Positions 26,304 to 32,177 of a stretch of DNA of 32,177 nt are shown here, piece by piece. This stretch comes from an uncultured delta proteobacterium (GTDB taxonomy: Bacteria; Myxococcota_A; Polyangia; Polyangiales; Ga0077539). Under the pieces are notes generated by a model. The model saw only the letters and a program-made list of their open reading frames with translations, was not told the DNA's origin and made no database searches. Position 1 is the stretch's first letter, and each line of letters starts with the position of its first letter. The stretch lies in assembly GCA_903845045.1 (NCBI GenBank), contig CAIMWA010000459.1, positions 1 to 32,177 of the forward strand. Direction: 5' to 3'. The position numbers and the translations under genes were made by a program.

Positions 26304-27197
26304 ATGACCGTTCGCGCAGCTTCCAGGTATCTGTCCGTCGTGCTCGTCGTGGGGTTGGCCGCGTGCTCCGAGCGGGGCAGCGTGCGGCGCTCCGTCGCGC
26401 AGGTGCGCGAGGCCGTCAGCGCGGGTGCGCAAGGGGCGTTGGCCGAGCGTCCGTCGGTGTCGCCGCCCCCGGGCACGCGCGCACCGGCGCCGGCTGCGGC
26501 CGAGGTCCCCGCCGCCGTCGCGCCTTCCGGCGCCTCGCTTCCGGCCAGCGTGCTCCCGGCGGTTCGTTCGGCGTCGACGCTCGATTTCGTGGCCGACGGC
26601 AACCACCGTGACGTGACCGTCGCGCGGGGTCCGTCGCGCTCGGGCGTGGCGTGGCACGACGGCGTGCGCGAGATCTGGTTCGCCACCGTCGACGGCGCGG
26701 CGCACGCGTCGGTGCCCCCGGTGCGGCTGCGTGCCGTCGTCGACGAGGAGGAGGGCCTGTCGGCTCCCGCTGTCGCGTCTGCGGGCGACGTGTTCGGCGT
26801 CGCGTGGGCCGACACGGCCAACGGGCGCGTGCGGTTCCAGGTCGTGGGCGCGGACGGCGCGCCGCGGGGCCCGTCGGTGATCGTGCACGACGGCCTCGAG
26901 GACCCGCGCGACGTGCAGCTGATCTTCAACGGGCGCGAGTTCGGCCTCGCCGCGCACCTCGGGGCGGGCGTGTATTTCACGCGGCTCGATCGCCAGGGCG
27001 CCCGCGTCGACGACGGGCGCCTCTTCGCCGAGGGGGAGTCCGTGGACAGCGTCGATGCGGTGCGCTGGGACGGCCGCGGCTACGCCGTCGCGTACTCCGT
27101 CTCCCACGGCGGGCAGCACGAGCGTCGCGAAGAGCGGCTCTCCGTACGCCGGTCGGTGGCGCTTCGGCACGCAGCGGTCTCCGTCGGCTGGATGTAG
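26304..27197 (+). CDS. Hypothetical lipoprotein with beta-propeller-like repeats
   Basis: The 297-residue product has a good lipobox (VGLAAC, C21) followed by a basic, Ala/Pro-rich linker to about residue 90. The remainder contains repeated short units in which a Gly/Asp turn precedes a W or F strand: SGVAWHDGVREIWFATV, DVFGVAWADTANGRVRF, REFGLAAHLGAGVYFTRL and GRGYAVAYSV. This pattern looks like blades of a beta-propeller; about four units are visible and the family is not clear. GAGG lies six bases before the ATG. A well-spaced promoter candidate lies 56-84 bases upstream. The gene diverges from the membrane synthase-like gene and precedes sdhC by 100 bases. Function unknown. Confidence 0.78.
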   Translation: MTVRAASRYLSVVLVVGLAACSERGSVRRSVAQVREAVSAGAQGALAERPSVSPPPGTRAPAPAAAEVPAAVAPSGASLPASVLPAVRSASTLDFVADGNHRDVTVARGPSRSGVAWHDGVREIWFATVDGAAHASVPPVRLRAVVDEEEGLSAPAVASAGDVFGVAWADTANGRVRFQVVGADGAPRGPSVIVHDGLEDPRDVQLIFNGREFGLAAHLGAGVYFTRLDRQGARVDDGRLFAEGESVDSVDAVRWDGRGYAVAYSVSHGGQHERREERLSVRRSVALRHAAVSVGWM

Positions 27198-27200
27198 ACG

Positions 27201-27229
27201 TTGCGCGAGGGGCGCGCGGTGTGGTTTCT
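27201..27229 (+). promoter_or_regulatory. Promoter candidate for sdhC
   Basis: TTGCGC (27201-27206), a 17-base spacer and GTTTCT (27224-27229) lie three bases after the upstream stop codon and 68 bases before the sdhC ATG. The T-rich patch is unusual in this DNA. Confidence 0.35.
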
Positions 27230-27297
27230 TCCGCGCCGCGCACGCGGTCGCACCGCAACGGTCACGGCACCGCGCCCGCGCGATGGAGAAGAAGCCG

Positions 27298-27996
27298 ATG
27301 TCTGAAGCTGCTGTCGTGGAGGCCCGTTCGGAGAAGCTGGTGCTGTTCCCGCGGCTGGGGTCGCTGCTCGCGATCGCGCCGCTGGGCACCTGGGTCGTCT
27401 GGCACCTCTGGCAGAACCTGTATGCGTGGCGCGGCGACGGCGCGTGGTCCGAGCACGTCGTGTCGACGTCGATCACCTCCGAGGGGCGCGTCTACACGGG
27501 CAACCCGATCGCCGCGACGGCGGTGAGCGTGCTCGTCTTCGCGCCGCTGCTCGTGCACCTCGTCTGGGGCATGCGCCGCATCTCCATGGCGAAGCCGAAC
27601 GGCTACAAGTTCTTCGGCAACGTCAAGTACGTGCTGCAGCGGCTCTCCGCCGTGGGCGTGCTGGGATTCCTCGCGGCGCACGTGTACCTCGCGCGCATCT
27701 CGCCGGCACTGCACCAGCCCACGGGCCACGAGAGCTTCGAGGACCTCGCCGCGCACATGGCGCACCACCCGCCGACGCTGGTCGTTTACCTCCTCGGCGT
27801 GCTCGGCACGGCGTTCCACCTCGCGAACGGGCTGTACACCGCGGCGTTCATCCACGGCCTCGCGGCGTCGCCGAAGGCCCAGCGCCGCATGCAGGCGTTC
27901 TCCCTCGCGTTCTTCGTGCTGATGCTCGGCGTGGGCTGGGGCGCGGTGGCGGGGCTCTTCCAGCAGGGCGCGGCGTTCGTCCCGCCCGTCGACTGA
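27298..27996 (+). CDS. sdhC: Succinate dehydrogenase cytochrome b558-type subunit
   Basis: This is the membrane anchor of succinate:quinone oxidoreductase (complex II), which passes electrons from the SdhAB catalytic part to quinone. The 232 residues form about five helices carrying four well-placed histidines, H36 (WVVWHLW), H87 (LLVHLVWG), H128 (LAAHVYLAR) and H174 (AFHLANGLY). These match in order and rough spacing the two-haem ligands of the Bacillus/Wolinella-type single-subunit cytochrome b. I chose the ATG at 27298 because GGAGAAG lies just upstream; the ATG at 27283 would add five residues. Unusually, sdhA and sdhB do not follow: the next gene is convergent, only 10 bases away. The catalytic subunits must be elsewhere. 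Confidence 0.9.
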   Translation: MSEAAVVEARSEKLVLFPRLGSLLAIAPLGTWVVWHLWQNLYAWRGDGAWSEHVVSTSITSEGRVYTGNPIAATAVSVLVFAPLLVHLVWGMRRISMAKPNGYKFFGNVKYVLQRLSAVGVLGFLAAHVYLARISPALHQPTGHESFEDLAAHMAHHPPTLVVYLLGVLGTAFHLANGLYTAAFIHGLAASPKAQRRMQAFSLAFFVLMLGVGWGAVAGLFQQGAAFVPPVD

Positions 27997-28009
27997 CCGG
28001 ACCCGGTCA
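27994..28009. terminator. Inverted repeat containing both stop codons of convergent sdhC and response-regulator genes
   Basis: TGACCGG (27994-28000) and CCGGTCA (28003-28009) form a perfect seven-base inverted repeat around AC. The outer TGA of each arm is the stop codon of one gene. It could work as a compact two-way terminator, though the loop is tight and no T-run follows. Confidence 0.4.
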
Positions 28010-28420
28010 GCGCGCGACGCTGCGGAGCACGCGGCGAAGCTCCAACAGATCGAAGGGCTTCTGCAGCGTCGGGTTCGACACCCGCTGCAGAAACTCCTGC
28101 GCGCGCTGCGTGAACGCCCCGCCGGTGAGGAACACCGTGCGCGCGAGCTGATCCGGCGCGTCCCGCGCGGCGGCGTCGTAGAAGTCCACGCCGTCCATGC
28201 CCGGCATGTTGAGGTCGCAGAGCACCGCGTCGAAGCGCTCGCCGGCGGCGAATAGAGACAAGGCGTGCTCTGCCGACGGAGCGAGCGTCACGCGGTGATC
28301 GAGGCCCAGCACGTGGCCGAGCGAGGTGCGCACGAGCGCGTCGTCGTCGATGACGAGCAGGTGCAGCCGCTCCTCGGGAGGAGGTGCCGACGAGCGGCCA
28401 GGCGGGTCCGACGAAGTCAT
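28007..28420 (-). CDS. Single-domain response regulator (receiver only)
   Basis: The 137-residue protein is a CheY-like receiver domain without an output domain. The acidic pocket is D25-D27 (VIDDDA), the phosphoacceptor is D69 (CDLNMPGMDG), the switch threonine is T99 (FLTGG), and the conserved lysine is K121 (LQKPF). All needed residues are present, so it should be phosphorylated by a histidine kinase; none is in the window. The ATG at 28420 lies seven bases after the sucA stop codon, so it is probably co-transcribed with sucA. It has no clear ribosome site of its own. It could act as a phosphate relay or bind a partner protein; a link to 2-oxoglutarate metabolism is only suggested by position. 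Confidence 0.93.
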   Translation of the reverse strand: MTSSDPPGRSSAPPPEERLHLLVIDDDALVRTSLGHVLGLDHRVTLAPSAEHALSLFAAGERFDAVLCDLNMPGMDGVDFYDAAARDAPDQLARTVFLTGGAFTQRAQEFLQRVSNPTLQKPFDLLELRRVLRSVAR

Positions 28421-28427
28421 CGCGGGA

Positions 28428-31160
<2,733 letters not shown>

Positions 31161-31256
31161 GCGATGATTTGCGATGGGGGAGGGGTTGCCCGTGGAGCAA
31201 TGGCGCGCCGCCGGGGCGCGGCACCATAGGAGCATCCCGGCCCGATCGCCAGACCG

Positions 31257-31793
31257 TCAGGGGGAATCGTCGGGCGGCGCCTCGACGTCGTCGCCGCCGG
31301 GGTGCCGCGGCAGCACCGCATCGACGGCAGCCTTCGCGGCGTCGAAGGCGAAGCCCTGGCGTGCGAGCCACCCGAGGAGCTTCCGACGGCGCACCGCGGG
31401 GTCCTCGTCGCGGATCGAGCGAACCTTGCGCTGCGCCGCTCGTACGGCGTTGCCGGCGTCGCCCACGTTCTCCTCGACCTTGACCTCGGCGATCTCGTCG
31501 CGCGCCATGCCCGCGGTGACGCCGCGTCGGGCCATGTCGTCGAGCACCCGGCGCTCCGATCGCGCCGAACCGACGAGCCCCGCACGGGCCACCGACGCCG
31601 CGACGCGACGGTCGTCGAGAAGACCCGCGGACCGGAGCCGCACCATCGCTGCTTCCACCGCCGCCAGGTCGTGCCCCTTCATCGTCAGGCGCCGCCGAAG
31701 GTCGGCCTCGGCGCGGGACCTCGCCGCGAGCATCGACACGGCGTCCTCGAAGGCACTGCCGGGGACGGCGCCGGCTCTGCGACCAAAGGCCAT
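31257..31793 (-). CDS. recX: Regulatory protein RecX
   Basis: RecX binds RecA filaments and dampens recombinase activity. The 178 residues are within the family range and consist almost wholly of short helices in tandem three-helix units. The first contains SMLAARSRAEADLRRRL-x-MKG and LRSAGLLDDRRVAAS, the classic RecX repeat. The second is VLDDMARRGVTAGMARDEI. The third is RRKLLGWLARQGFAFDAAKAAVDAV. The Asp/Pro-rich tail (GGDDVEAPPDDSP) is variable. The ATG at 31793 gives a normal N-terminus; a tandem TAGGCG/TAGGCT repeat lies just upstream. recA is not in the window. sucA lies 96 bases downstream on the same strand. Confidence 0.9.
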   Translation of the reverse strand: MAFGRRAGAVPGSAFEDAVSMLAARSRAEADLRRRLTMKGHDLAAVEAAMVRLRSAGLLDDRRVAASVARAGLVGSARSERRVLDDMARRGVTAGMARDEIAEVKVEENVGDAGNAVRAAQRKVRSIRDEDPAVRRRKLLGWLARQGFAFDAAKAAVDAVLPRHPGGDDVEAPPDDSP

Positions 31794-32177
31794 GGGACAA
31801 GCCTACGCCTACTCGATGGGGATGCGGGCCGGGGCCGCCGAGCGACGCGGCGCCCTCGCGCGGCGAGCGCCGGCAGGTCTCGACCGGGGTGCAGGATCCG
31901 CCGGCGGCGTCGGGGATCCGGACGTCGTTGGCGGCGGTCGCGCGGGAGGCGGCGACGCAAGAACAGCACAGCGTCTTTTCCGGCGGCGGCGCCGGGAGCA
32001 TGGGCCGGCAGCGCTTGCACTCCTTGCCCAGCCCCAGTTTTGGCCGCCCGCCAGCGCTGGTCACTGCCCGTGCTCAGGAGGGCGGGCGTGTTCGATCCCG
32101 GGTCGCGTGCCAGCGCCGTGGATGCAGCGCCCGAGCTGACCCCAGCTAGGGTGGTGGCCCTTCCCCCCCCCCCCCCC
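31794..32177. other. Right-hand end region, mostly without recognisable genes
   Basis: Apart from the possible zinc-ribbon fragment at 31809-32064, I see no supported gene. From 32065 on there is no convincing coding frame, tRNA or repeat. The window ends in 15 C in a row (32163-32177), which looks like a contig end or base-calling artefact. Confidence 0.5.
31809..32064 (-). CDS. Possible small zinc-ribbon protein, with a likely frameshift
   Basis: From a GTG at 32064 about 70 codons have the strong G/C third-base bias of real genes here. They encode CKRC (C16, C19) and CCSC (C33, C36), the two knuckles of a zinc ribbon. The frame then loses its coding character near 31830 and runs into recX without a stop. 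In the next frame the sequence continues with good codons (ARIPIE) to a TAG at 31811-31809. A single-base indel, real or a sequencing error, would join the two. The start is uncertain and the window ends close by, so the gene could begin further upstream. The motif is seen; calling it a gene is inference. Confidence 0.3.

Noticed and set aside
32085..32115. GTTCGATCCCGGGTC, which resembles a tRNA T-arm
   Set aside because: The flanking bases do not form a five-pair T-stem, and I found no matching anticodon arm or acceptor stem on either strand.

Overview
The window is very G+C-rich (about 70% by eye, with G or C at nearly every third codon position) and densely packed on both strands. The gene content points to a myxobacterium-like member of the Myxococcota, probably near the Polyangia. 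It has Hanks-type Ser/Thr kinases and a pseudokinase, a DUF2330 surface protein with a MYXO-CTERM-like tail, a protein resembling the Myxococcus MXAN_5187 family, a TonB-dependent receptor with its own TonB-like domain, and several lipoproteins with low-complexity linkers. I see no tRNA, rRNA, CRISPR array, transposase, integrase or phage gene. This looks like chromosomal backbone with lineage-specific genes mixed in.

Layout. 1-3063 (minus): xseA, then aroE (GTGA overlap), then a Ser/Thr kinase that runs off the left edge. 3173-9622 (plus): a DUF2330 surface protein, an ArsA/Get3-like ATPase, then a tight run of a secreted cupredoxin-like protein, an MXAN_5187-like membrane sensor and an NAD-dependent DNA ligase of divergent sequence. 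9619-13665: a membrane-anchored active kinase (minus) and, divergent from it, a membrane protein joining a degenerate kinase domain to an exported FG-GAP-type calcium-binding propeller. 13887-21377 (plus): four overlapping, probably translationally coupled genes for a SWIM-SNF2 helicase, an unknown 152-residue protein, a TonB-dependent receptor and a lipoprotein. 21509-23851 (plus): a Cys-rich PPC-type lipoprotein and a polysaccharide deacetylase. 23806-26175 (minus): a large membrane protein with a spermidine-synthase-like methyltransferase-fold core. 26304-27996 (plus): a lipoprotein and an sdhC without sdhA or sdhB. 28007-31793 (minus): recX, sucA and a single-domain response regulator. The last 380 bases hold only a possible zinc-ribbon fragment and end in a run of 15 C.

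How the genes may work together. Two themes recur. The first is envelope sensing and signalling: kinases, a pseudokinase with an external propeller, a cache-like membrane protein, lipoproteins and the receptor. The second is central metabolism and DNA upkeep: aroE, sdhC, sucA, xseA, ligA, recX and the SNF2 helicase. The most unusual items are the pseudokinase-propeller fusion beside an active kinase, the receptor carrying a TonB C-terminal-like domain, and the histone-H1-like lysine insert inside the SNF2 motor. All calls come from reading the sequence; no database search was run.
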